This document shows positions 1 to 5,687 of a DNA stretch of 7,295 nucleotides, piece after piece (within the stretch, counting starts at the first letter, position 1; the number at the start of each line of letters is the position of its first letter). The position numbers were made by a program, and so were the translations under genes. This DNA is from an uncultured Collinsella sp. (GTDB lineage: Bacteria > Actinomycetota > Coriobacteriia > Coriobacteriales > Coriobacteriaceae), in NCBI GenBank assembly GCA_900551205.1, contig URUW01000086.1:1-7295 (forward strand), in the 5' to 3' direction. Under the pieces are notes generated by a model. That model did not search any database, was not told where the DNA came from, and saw only the letters and a list, made by a program, of their open reading frames with translations.

Positions 1-98
1 ATCTGAAGGCGGGCGGCTCCTGGAAGTTCGAGGCGCTGGGTACGGTGTCTCCCGACCAGGTTGCTAGCTGGGAGCGTTCGGACGTAAGCGGTTTCTAG
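1..98 (+). CDS. C-terminal end of an unidentified upstream protein (partial)
   Basis: Reading from base 3, a frame stays open for 31 codons and stops with TAG at 96-98. It lies 32 bases before the start of the HTH gene on the same strand, so it is probably the tail of the preceding gene in the same unit. The visible peptide has an aromatic/basic patch, GGSWKFEALG, followed by a polar tail ending DVSGF. The G-x-W-K-F-x-A-x-G pattern resembles the closing strand of TerD-type stress proteins, which often sit near vWA and Ser/Thr kinase genes. The tail after it does not match a typical TerD ending, so the family is a guess. Only a short fragment is visible; the reading frame is more secure than the identity. 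Confidence 0.5.
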   Translation, partial: LKAGGSWKFEALGTVSPDQVASWERSDVSGF

Positions 99-130
99 CA
101 TGTTGCATGCACTGGGGGAGGTGAAGTCGT

Positions 131-553
131 ATGCCCGATAAAAAGCTGACTGAGGAGTTGCTCAATGAGCTTCTCGATGCACCGAACATCGATGGCTATA
201 TCAGGGAGCACGACTTTGCCGCCCCGTCGCTTTCGGACTACCTGAAGCAGCTGCTGCAGGAAAAGGGCTTGGAGCGTTCGCGCGTGGTGCGTATGGCCGA
301 TCTCAATGAGACCTTTGGCTATCAGATCTTTACTGGTGCGCGTCACCCGAGTCGCAATAAGGTGCTGCAGATTGCCTTTGCGATGGCGCTGACGCTCAAA
401 GAGACCAACCGTGCGCTGACGGCTGCCGGGGTAAGCGTCCTTAACTGCAAGGATCGCCGTGATGCGATTATCATCTTTTGCATCGATCGCGGGTGTAGCC
501 TCCAAAAGGTCAACGAGGAGCTGTATCGCTTTGGCGAGGAGACGGTGAGTTAG
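131..553 (+). CDS. Small XRE-like helix-turn-helix protein
   Basis: A 140-residue cytoplasmic protein, probably DNA-binding. A strong ribosome binding site (GGGGGAGGTG, about 114-123) sits 7 bases before the ATG and fixes the start. Residues 1-25 form an acidic, leucine-rich helix. Residues 33-100 have the helix pattern of a Cro/XRE domain: a first helix (SDYLKQLLQEKGL), a second (RSRVVRMADL), a putative recognition helix around 58-73 ending in basic GARHPSR, then helices with KVLQIAFAMALTLKETNRAL. The C-terminal 35 residues (DRRDAIIIFCIDRG...) look like an added helical cap. It has no membrane segment or signal peptide. The Ser/Thr kinase gene follows after about 100 bases on the same strand, so the pair is likely co-transcribed, and this protein could be a regulator or a substrate of the kinase (inference). 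The HTH call rests on pattern recognition, not on a profile search. Confidence 0.8.
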   Translation: MPDKKLTEELLNELLDAPNIDGYIREHDFAAPSLSDYLKQLLQEKGLERSRVVRMADLNETFGYQIFTGARHPSRNKVLQIAFAMALTLKETNRALTAAGVSVLNCKDRRDAIIIFCIDRGCSLQKVNEELYRFGEETVS

Positions 554-651
554 CGGCTGATATCTGAGCCGGCGGAGCTGCCGAACAACGATGCAAACGA
601 ACGGGGCGCGGATGCCATGGGGTGTCTGCGCCCTGCGCTATGATGGAGGCT

Positions 652-2031
652 ATGGATACTCAGACCCCAACATATCCCGATGACGAGCTGACCGCAGCGC
701 TTGCCGAGCACCTGGCGTCGCTCGATCGCGACGACAGCTATCGCGTGGAGCGTGTACTTAAGCGCTCGTCCGTTGAAACAACTGAGCTCGTGTACTTTGA
801 AGGAACCGGCGGTGGTTCGCTCGGCCCCTTTGTCCGTAAACGCATCGATGCTTCGGCTCAAATCGGCGGGGCATACGAGCGTCTGTTTGCCGCTCAACGG
901 GCGGGCAGGCGTTTTGAGCACCTGCCCAGAATCGTCGATTGCCGTCGTGTGGGCGACGAGCTTAACGTGGTTATGGAATATATCGAAGGAGAGACGCTCG
1001 GGGTGCTGGTGGACCGTCTGGGAGCCACCCCCGATTATGCATGTGAATTGTATCCTGCCCTTTGCGACGCCGTGGGCGAGCTCCATGCCGGTTTTGCAAT
1101 GGCGGGGGAGACGTCGGCGCCGGTGATCCATCGCGACCTCAAGCCATCGAATATCATCGTGACAGGTGCGAGCCGTACGCTCGATGAGGGCCTGACGTTT
1201 TCATCGCTGGTGATTATCGACTTGGGGATCGCGCGCGTATGGCGCGATGGCGCCGATGCCGACACCGTCAAGTTTGGCACGCGACCCTATGCGCCGCCCG
1301 AGCAGTATGGGTTTGGGCAGACGAGTGTGCGCAGCGACGTCTACGCACTTGGCGCCCTGTTGTTCTTCTGCTTGACGGGAATCGACCCTAAACCAGGGCT
1401 CGACATGCGCGAGCAATGCGAGGCGCGTGGCATTCCCACTCCACTTTCCGATGTCATCTGCATGTCGATGGCGCTCGACCCGGCTAAGCGTTTTGCGAGT
1501 GCGGAAGCGTTGGGACGGGCTACGCGCGCGGCATACGATCTGAGTCGCCCCGTGCGGCCTCCTGCGCCTGCGCCTGTCCGTACTCCGGCCTCGGAGACGG
1601 TGTTGACGCCCCAAGGGCTCCAGAACCCCGCAGGGCTTCCTAGGCCTGCCGCCTCCGCTGCATGCGGTCTGCTCTCTCGCGTTCCGGAGTCTCTGGGGCG
1701 CATTTGGAATACGCTTGTCTGCTTCTCGCTACTTGTGTTCTTTGCCGGAAGTCACTTTGCCGTCTTTCACCCCACGGGAGCAAACCAAGGCTACCCGACG
1801 TGGCTTCTCATAATCGAGTATTTTTTCTTTGTTGATGGCCTTATGGTGCTTATGCATTTTGCGCTGCTCGATAAGCGCCGTCTTCGTCGGCGATTCGTAC
1901 TGCTCGACAGCTATCGCGGCAAGAAACTCGCGAAACTCTGGCTCAAGGCATTGGGTGTGCTGCTCCTATGCATGATCGTCATAGTCGCGGTTGCCAATGC
2001 GACCGGCGTCGTCGATACCTCCGCTACCTAA
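652..2031 (+). CDS. Membrane-anchored eukaryotic-type Ser/Thr protein kinase
   Basis: A 459-residue protein counted from ATG 652: cytoplasmic kinase domain (about 30-300), Pro/Ala-rich linker (300-345), then three hydrophobic segments (about 352-371, 383-405, 431-450). Catalytic landmarks are clear: probable ATP-binding Lys63 in GPFVRKRI, helix-C Glu76, catalytic loop HRDLKPSN at 160-167 (Asp162, Lys164, Asn167), metal site DLG at 190-192 in place of DFG, activation-segment end GT..YAPPEQ at 209-218, Asp229 in SDVYALG, and the conserved Arg280 in DPAKRF. The usual GxGxxG loop is missing; a Gly-rich GTGGGSLG lies later, just before the Lys. It has no extracellular PASTA repeats, so it is not a PrkC/PknB-type cell wall sensor. 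The start is uncertain: in-frame GTG 622, ATG 640 and ATG 643 are also possible, none has a well-spaced ribosome binding site, and GGAGG at 645-649 is only 2 bases from ATG 652. It probably phosphorylates local partners such as the upstream HTH protein (inference). Confidence 0.9.
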   Translation: MDTQTPTYPDDELTAALAEHLASLDRDDSYRVERVLKRSSVETTELVYFEGTGGGSLGPFVRKRIDASAQIGGAYERLFAAQRAGRRFEHLPRIVDCRRVGDELNVVMEYIEGETLGVLVDRLGATPDYACELYPALCDAVGELHAGFAMAGETSAPVIHRDLKPSNIIVTGASRTLDEGLTFSSLVIIDLGIARVWRDGADADTVKFGTRPYAPPEQYGFGQTSVRSDVYALGALLFFCLTGIDPKPGLDMREQCEARGIPTPLSDVICMSMALDPAKRFASAEALGRATRAAYDLSRPVRPPAPAPVRTPASETVLTPQGLQNPAGLPRPAASAACGLLSRVPESLGRIWNTLVCFSLLVFFAGSHFAVFHPTGANQGYPTWLLIIEYFFFVDGLMVLMHFALLDKRRLRRRFVLLDSYRGKKLAKLWLKALGVLLLCMIVIVAVANATGVVDTSAT

Positions 2032-2035
2032 AAGA

Positions 2036-2058
2036 AAAGGGCCCCATTGGGGCCCTTT
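2036..2058. terminator. Bidirectional intrinsic terminator between convergent genes
   Basis: A perfect 10-bp inverted repeat (AAAGGGCCCC / GGGGCCCTTT) has a 3-base loop ATT. It starts 5 bases after the kinase stop and ends 10 bases before the stop of the minus-strand hydrolase gene. Read on the minus strand, the stem runs into TTTTCTTTT, a good U tract. Read on the plus strand only three T follow the GC stem. It should therefore end the hydrolase transcript strongly and the kinase transcript less well. Confidence 0.85.
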
Positions 2059-2068
2059 GCAGTTGCAC

Positions 2069-3202
2069 CTAGATGCGGTTCATCTGAGTGGCGACTTTGT
2101 TGTACCAGTCCTGCCACGTGGGCGGGCAGTACTTTTTGGCCGCTGCCGGGGTAAGGGTGGAGCCGTAGTTGGCGCCCAGATAGGCAACGTGAGCGGAGAT
2201 GCCCTCGCTCCAGCTGCCAAAGCTGCGCCAACCGCCGCCACGGGCACTCCAGCCCCAGGCGTTGTAAGAATTGGCGCAATAAGCACCCTTGGTGCTCTCG
2301 ATGCAGGCGATGGCGGGGGACCAACGGGGGTCGACACCGGTATTCCAAGCGGCGACGGCAAAGTTATAGCCCTGGCCTGCCATGGGGGAGCCGGCGAGAT
2401 AATTGTCGATGCGGCTCGTCCACTCATTAATGAACGAATCGTAATCGGAACTACCGGTATTGGAGTTGTTCACCGTGGTGTCTATGGTGGTGTTGGTGTT
2501 GGTGGCCTGGCTGCTGGAATTGCCGCCGCTTACGCCCTCGCCCGAGAGCTTCTCGGCGGCAGCGGCCTTATCGGCCTCAAGCTTGGCAAGCTCGGCGGCA
2601 TTTTCCTGCTCGGCTTTTGCCTGTGCCTCGCTGCGGAGCTGCTGGGCCTGCGCCAGCGCATCCTCGGCGTTTTTCTGCTCTGCCTCAAGCTGTGACTTGG
2701 CCTGCTGGAGCTCGGCCTTGTTCTGCTCGAGTTCGGTTTGCATATTATTGAGCTCTTCGATCTCGTCGACGCTCGAGCTCGTGATCTGGTTGGTGTATTT
2801 GCAGGTCGTGATGAACTCACCCAGGCTCTGCGCATTGACCAGGAAGCTCACGATGGGATTGGTGCCTTTCTGATACTTGTACAGATCGCGCATGGCGGAG
2901 CTTGCCTTGGCCTGCTGCTCGGGAAGTTTAGCCTCGATTTCCTCGATGCTTGCCTCATTGGAGTCAATCTGCTTTTGCAGGTCATCGAGTTTGGTGCGGG
3001 CGTCGTTGTAGGCGCTCGTGGCGGCTTCGATCTTCTGCTGGGCTGCGGAAAGCTGGTCCTGCGTTGCCTGCGAGGCGGCATACGCCGCAACGGGGGAGAG
3101 CATCGGCGTGGCCGTCAGCGCAACGGCGAGCGCGGCGCTCGTGATGATACGAGCCGGCTTCGACGCAATGAGCGCTGCGGTGCGATGATTCGAATGCTGC
3201 AT
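2069..3202 (-). CDS. Secreted coiled-coil protein with C-terminal lysozyme-like peptidoglycan hydrolase domain
   Basis: A 377-residue exported protein. The chosen start is ATG at 3202, with AGAGGGA (minus strand, 3207-3213) 4 bases upstream; a TTG at 3217 would add only 5 residues. Residues 15-42 form a signal peptide (basic region with PAR, hydrophobic core, cleavage probably after AYA at 42). Two long charged heptad stretches follow (about 44-105 and 145-220, rich in Ala, Gln, Glu, Lys), separated by a less charged segment. This layout resembles the coiled-coil arms of PcsB/CwlO-type hydrolases, which are controlled through FtsEX. A Ser/Thr/Asn-rich linker (221-250) leads to the C-terminal domain (252-377). 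Its features fit the lysozyme-like/GH73 glucosaminidase fold: probable catalytic Glu302 in IACIESTKG, NAWGW, then FGSWSEGISAHVAYLG. It should cleave glycan strands during growth or division. Unlike most coiled-coil hydrolases, it has no NlpC/P60 or CHAP domain. The exact bond cut is not known. Confidence 0.88.
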   Translation of the reverse strand: MQHSNHRTAALIASKPARIITSAALAVALTATPMLSPVAAYAASQATQDQLSAAQQKIEAATSAYNDARTKLDDLQKQIDSNEASIEEIEAKLPEQQAKASSAMRDLYKYQKGTNPIVSFLVNAQSLGEFITTCKYTNQITSSSVDEIEELNNMQTELEQNKAELQQAKSQLEAEQKNAEDALAQAQQLRSEAQAKAEQENAAELAKLEADKAAAAEKLSGEGVSGGNSSSQATNTNTTIDTTVNNSNTGSSDYDSFINEWTSRIDNYLAGSPMAGQGYNFAVAAWNTGVDPRWSPAIACIESTKGAYCANSYNAWGWSARGGGWRSFGSWSEGISAHVAYLGANYGSTLTPAAAKKYCPPTWQDWYNKVATQMNRI

Positions 3203-3263
3203 CCAGTCCCTCTGCAATCAATCGTAGGTTATGGTTCGAACGGTATTCTACTACTGCTTTCGA

Positions 3264-3311
3264 CCTCAACTTGAACCTTAAAGGTTCCAAAGGGTCAAGT
3301 TGAACTTGAGG
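3264..3311. promoter_or_regulatory. Cluster of operator-like dyads (MerR-family style)
   Basis: Two near-perfect palindromes lie 7 bases apart. The first is GAACCTT-A-AAGGTTC (3273-3287) and the second is TCAAGTT-G-AACTTGA (3295-3309). The second, extended to TCAAGTTGAACTTGAGG, closely resembles half and centre of the SoxR box, CCTCAAGTTAACTTGAGG. CCTCAACTTGA also stands at 3264-3274. In addition, 3266-3279 is the reverse complement of 3290-3303 with one mismatch in 14, so the block can also fold as one larger hairpin. MerR-family regulators bind dyads of this kind between widely spaced promoter boxes. No MerR-family gene is in the window, so the binding protein is unknown. Confidence 0.5.
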
Positions 3312-3378
3312 CTTTGGCTTTGACCTGCAGTTATGATGAATTGTTGAGAAACCATAGAGTTCAACTTTAACGTTACGG

Positions 3379-3401
3379 AACCCTGTCGAGAGGGTTTTTT
3401 T
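3379..3401 (+). terminator. Intrinsic terminator-like stem-loop without an obvious upstream gene
   Basis: AACCCT (3379-3384) and AGGGTT (3391-3396) form a 6-bp stem around the loop GTCGAG, followed directly by a run of T that continues to 3401. This is a normal plus-strand terminator shape, although the stem is short. No plus-strand protein gene lies between the hydrolase start and this point. It would therefore end a short untranslated RNA or a premature leader transcript. It stands about 110 bases before the proposed ligase promoter. Confidence 0.5.
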
Positions 3402-3507
3402 ATCAAAAGTCGCCTCATGTGGGGTTTTGCAACTACAGGGTCCCATCACGGCGAGGGCGGATTTCATGCTGGACGATTGCGTCGATTGCCATAGATACGG
3501 TGGAGCT

Positions 3508-3537
3508 TTGGGCGCCGGCGGTTTGGCACGCTAGAAT
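3508..3537 (+). promoter_or_regulatory. Probable sigma-70-type promoter of the ligase gene
   Basis: A -10 box TAGAAT at 3532-3537 (5 of 6 matches to TATAAT) is preceded by TTGGGC at 3508-3513 with an 18-base spacer. Transcription would start near 3544, giving a leader of about 50 bases with the ribosome binding site AGGAAG at 3583-3588. The -35 match is weak, so the -10 box carries most of the support. Confidence 0.45.
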
Positions 3538-3593
3538 AAATCAGTTGCGCAAAGACCGCCCGTTGTGTGGGCAGTTCATGATAGGAAGTTTCC

Positions 3594-4850
3594 ATGGCAT
3601 TGCAGTTTACAGAGCGCGAGTTCATTCCCGTGCTGCTCGGTGGCGACATCAACGCCTATTCGGTGGCGCGCGCCTTCTACGAGGAGTACCAGGTCAAGAG
3701 TCTGGTCTTTGGCAAGTACCAGACGGGTCCCGCGTACCGCAGCCAGATTATCGACTACACGCCCAACGTGGATATCGATACCATGCCCGTGATGCTCAGG
3801 ACCGTCAACGGCATTGCCCAAGCGCATGCCGATAAGACGATTGTCCTTGTGGGCTGTGGCGATAACTATGTTGCCCTCGTGGCTCAGGCCAAGGATGCCC
3901 ATGAGTTGGCGGATAATATCGTCGCGCCTTACGCTCCCTATAGCATGCTTGAGCAGTGTCAGAAGAAGGAGATCTTCTACGAGCTGTGCGAGAAGCATGG
4001 CGTGCCCTATCCGCATACCTTTACCTTCACCATGGCGATGCTGAACGCCCAAGGCGAGGCGCCTGCCGAAGTGCTCGACCAGATCGATTTTCCCTACCCG
4101 ATGATTCTGAAGCCTTCTGACGGCATCATGTGGTGGCAGCACGAGTTCGAGGGCCAGAAAAAGGCCTATGAGATTGCCGACCGTGCCGAGCTGGAACAGG
4201 TCATTCGCGACTCGTATGCCAGCGGCTACACCGACGACCTGATCTTGCAGGATCGCGTGCCCGGCAATGACGAGTACATGCGCGTGCTCACCAGTTATTC
4301 CGACCGCAACGGCAAGGTGCGCATGATGTGCCTGGGTCACGTGCTGCTCGAGGAGCATCAGCCTCACGGTGTCGGCAACCACGCCTGTATCATCACCGAG
4401 CCCAATGACGAGCTCATGGGCGGCGTGCGCAAGTTGCTCGAGGACCTTCACTTTGTGGGCTATTCCAACTTTGACGTTAAGTACGACGAGCGCGACGGCT
4501 CGTTTAAGTTCTTCGATTTCAACACGCGCCAAGGTCGCAGCAACTACTACGTCACTAACAGCGGCTTTAACGTTGCCAAGTATGTGGTGGACGAGTATGT
4601 GTTCAACCGCCCGTTTGAGCCGGAGTTTGTGACGGCGCAGGACGAGGCGCTGTGGATGGTCGTTCCCATGGGCGTTGTCGACAAGTACGTCAAGGATCCC
4701 GAGCTGCGCGCTAAGGTGCATCGCCTGGACAAGGAAGGCAAGGGCGCCGACCCTTCGTTTATGAAGGGCGACTTTGTCTTTAACCGCTGGCTGCGCATGT
4801 GGCACACCAAGCTGCGTCACTTTAAGCTGTTCAAGACGTATTACAAGTAG
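3594..4850 (+). CDS. ATP-grasp carboxylate-amine ligase, probable D-aspartate ligase of cell wall bridge synthesis
   Basis: A 418-residue soluble enzyme. ATP-grasp ligases activate a carboxylate as an acyl phosphate and join it to an amine. Residues 1-110 form the pre-ATP-grasp region (GGDINAYSVARAFYEEY; CGDNY near 88-92). The ATP-grasp core spans about 115-340: QKKEIFYELCEKHGVPYP (122-139), an ATP-binding lysine in YPMILKPSDG (Lys173), hinge-like LILQDRVPG (216-224), and a metal site in FNFD-like SNFDVKYD (291-298) and FFDFNTRQGRSNYYV (306-320), with Asp308, Asn310 and Arg312 as probable ligands. The length and the FNTRQGRSNYY signature fit the Aslfm-type D-aspartate ligase of Enterococcus faecium, which adds D-Asp to the peptidoglycan stem lysine or ornithine side chain. 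An aspartate racemase gene follows directly, as in E. faecium. The family is secure; D-Asp as substrate is inferred from context and motif memory. It has no signal peptide or membrane segment, which fits action on cytoplasmic precursors. Confidence 0.9.
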   Translation: MALQFTEREFIPVLLGGDINAYSVARAFYEEYQVKSLVFGKYQTGPAYRSQIIDYTPNVDIDTMPVMLRTVNGIAQAHADKTIVLVGCGDNYVALVAQAKDAHELADNIVAPYAPYSMLEQCQKKEIFYELCEKHGVPYPHTFTFTMAMLNAQGEAPAEVLDQIDFPYPMILKPSDGIMWWQHEFEGQKKAYEIADRAELEQVIRDSYASGYTDDLILQDRVPGNDEYMRVLTSYSDRNGKVRMMCLGHVLLEEHQPHGVGNHACIITEPNDELMGGVRKLLEDLHFVGYSNFDVKYDERDGSFKFFDFNTRQGRSNYYVTNSGFNVAKYVVDEYVFNRPFEPEFVTAQDEALWMVVPMGVVDKYVKDPELRAKVHRLDKEGKGADPSFMKGDFVFNRWLRMWHTKLRHFKLFKTYYK

Positions 4851-4859
4851 ATGAGTGCG

Positions 4860-4889
4860 GCGCCCGTCCGGTTTACATCGGGCGGGCGC
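4860..4889 (+). repeat. GC-rich hairpin between ligase and racemase
   Basis: GCGCCCGTCCG (4860-4870) pairs with CGGGCGGGCGC (4879-4889) over 11 bp with one G-U pair, around the 8-base loop GTTTACAT. No T run follows, so it is not a classical intrinsic terminator. It begins 9 bases after the ligase stop and could protect the 3' end of the ligase message or slow read-through. The loop contains the candidate -35 box of the racemase promoter. Confidence 0.55.
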
Positions 4890-4898
4890 GGGTATGAT
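4872..4898 (+). promoter_or_regulatory. Possible internal promoter of the racemase gene
   Basis: TTTACA (4872-4877) and TATGAT (4893-4898) each match the sigma-70 consensus at 5 of 6 positions. The spacer is 15 bases, shorter than the usual 16-18, which lowers confidence. Transcription would begin near 4905, about 30 bases before the racemase start. The gene could therefore be made from its own promoter as well as by read-through from the ligase. Confidence 0.4.
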
Positions 4899-4922
4899 AC
4901 GCGCAATTGCGGAAGCGTCACC

Positions 4923-4929
4923 AAGGAGG
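4923..4929 (+). promoter_or_regulatory. Ribosome binding site that fixes the racemase start
   Basis: AAGGAGG is a full consensus site with 5 bases to ATG 4935. The same frame is open back to an ATG at 4851, directly after the ligase stop. The extra 28 residues there are not conserved-looking, and they would include the hairpin and promoter region. ATG 4935 is therefore the better start. Confidence 0.85.
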
Positions 4930-4934
4930 CGGCG

Positions 4935-5681
4935 ATGGAAAAGCTGGGAGTTATCGGCGGCATGGGCGCCGAGGCCACGTCGTATTACTACGACCAGGTG
5001 GTGCGCCATACGGCTGCTGCCTGCGATCAGGAACATATCGACATGGTGGTGCTCTCCAAGTCGACCATGCCCGACCGCACGCTTGCCATTAAGACCGGCG
5101 AGCATGCCAAGCTGCTGGCGACCATGAAAGAGTGTGCCCAGGCACTCGAGTCGCTGGGCTGTGCGCACATTGCCATTCCCTGCAACACGTCTCACTACTT
5201 CTACGACCAGATCCAGTCGTTTACGAAGGTGCCGATTATTCACATGCCGCGTGAGTCGGTGCGCTATGCCCTTGCGGGTGCGGTGATGGGGGAGTGCGAG
5301 TTCGACCCCAACCTGAGTATGCCGGCCGAGCCGGTGCACAAGATTGGCATCATGGGCACCGACGGAACCGTGGGCGCGGGCGTCTACGGCCGCGAATGCG
5401 AGGCTGCGGGTGTTGAGGTCGTCTATCCCAGCGAGAAACGCCAGAACGATGTGATGTCGCTTATCTACGATGATGTGAAAGCCGGACGTGAGCCCGATAT
5501 GGATAAGTTCGACCGCGTGATGTGGGAGTTCGCCCGTAGCGGCTGCGACCGTGTCATTCTGGCCTGCACCGAGCTATCGGTGCTGCAGAAGTATCGAGAG
5601 ATGCCCGAGATCACCCTCGATGCCATGGATGTCCTGGTGCGCGAATCCATCATCCGCAGCGGCGCCCCCTACCGCCTCTAG
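4935..5681 (+). CDS. Asp/Glu-family amino acid racemase, probable aspartate racemase
   Basis: A 248-residue cytoplasmic enzyme of the cofactor-independent Asp/Glu/hydantoin racemase family. It interconverts L- and D-enantiomers with two cysteines acting as acid and base. Both are present in their usual motifs: Cys83 in IAIPCNTSHYF and Cys211 in ILACTELS. Also visible are the N-terminal LGVIGGMG (4-11), the STMPDRT segment (43-49) typical of aspartate racemases, and GIMGTDGTV (138-146) opening the second half. The length is normal for the family and nothing essential is missing. The start follows the AAGGAGG site. It lies 84 bases after the ATP-grasp ligase gene on the same strand. This suggests its D-aspartate feeds that ligase for peptidoglycan bridge formation, as in the Enterococcus faecium racemase/ligase pair. 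Glutamate racemase (MurI) is less likely because the STMPDRT-type motif and partner gene favour aspartate. Substrate is inferred, not shown. Confidence 0.9.
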   Translation: MEKLGVIGGMGAEATSYYYDQVVRHTAAACDQEHIDMVVLSKSTMPDRTLAIKTGEHAKLLATMKECAQALESLGCAHIAIPCNTSHYFYDQIQSFTKVPIIHMPRESVRYALAGAVMGECEFDPNLSMPAEPVHKIGIMGTDGTVGAGVYGRECEAAGVEVVYPSEKRQNDVMSLIYDDVKAGREPDMDKFDRVMWEFARSGCDRVILACTELSVLQKYREMPEITLDAMDVLVRESIIRSGAPYRL

Positions 5682-5687
5682 CTTCCG

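Larger units (their letters stand above)
3203..3593. other. 391-base divergent intergenic region
   Basis: This stretch separates the minus-strand hydrolase from the plus-strand ligase. No frame here has a plausible start with a ribosome binding site and protein-like composition. The first half (to about 3420) is visibly more AT-rich than the flanking genes. It holds two 15-base dyads, a related third motif, and a stem-loop with a T run. The second half holds the probable ligase promoter and ribosome binding site (AGGAAG, 3583-3588, 5 bases before ATG 3594). A TAGAAT on the minus strand (plus positions 3245-3250) could be the -10 box for the hydrolase gene, but no convincing -35 box stands at the normal distance. 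Confidence 0.7.

Noticed and set aside
554..571. Small stem CGGCT/AGCCG after the HTH gene
   Set aside because: Only 5 bp with no T run; it is unlikely to end transcription before the kinase gene.
1991..2695. A 234-codon plus-strand frame over the end of the kinase and the hydrolase gene
   Set aside because: It is Gly/Ala/Val-rich antisense of the hydrolase linker and catalytic domain, crosses the strong terminator at 2036-2058, and has no ribosome binding site.
3474..3489. Direct repeat CGATTGC-GT-CGATTGC upstream of the ligase promoter
   Set aside because: Two 7-base copies are within chance expectation and have no dyad symmetry or further copies nearby.
3525..3550. TTGGCAC followed later by TTGC, reminiscent of a sigma-54 promoter
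   Set aside because: The spacing between the -24-like and -12-like parts is far from the required 4-5 bases, and no activator gene is present.
3419..3835. A plus-strand frame across the ligase promoter and start
   Set aside because: It overlaps the ATP-grasp gene in another frame, has a composition unlike a protein, and lacks a ribosome binding site; the ligase frame has clear motifs.
4851..4934. N-terminal extension of the racemase from the ATG directly after the ligase stop
   Set aside because: The consensus AAGGAGG before ATG 4935 and the family start MEKLGVIGGMG show that the upstream codons are a leader, not protein.
3576..5339. A 587-codon open frame on the minus strand opposite the ligase and racemase genes
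   Set aside because: It is rich in His, Val, Leu and Ala as expected from the antisense of GC-rich codons, has no recognisable domain, and opposes two well-supported genes with clear catalytic motifs.
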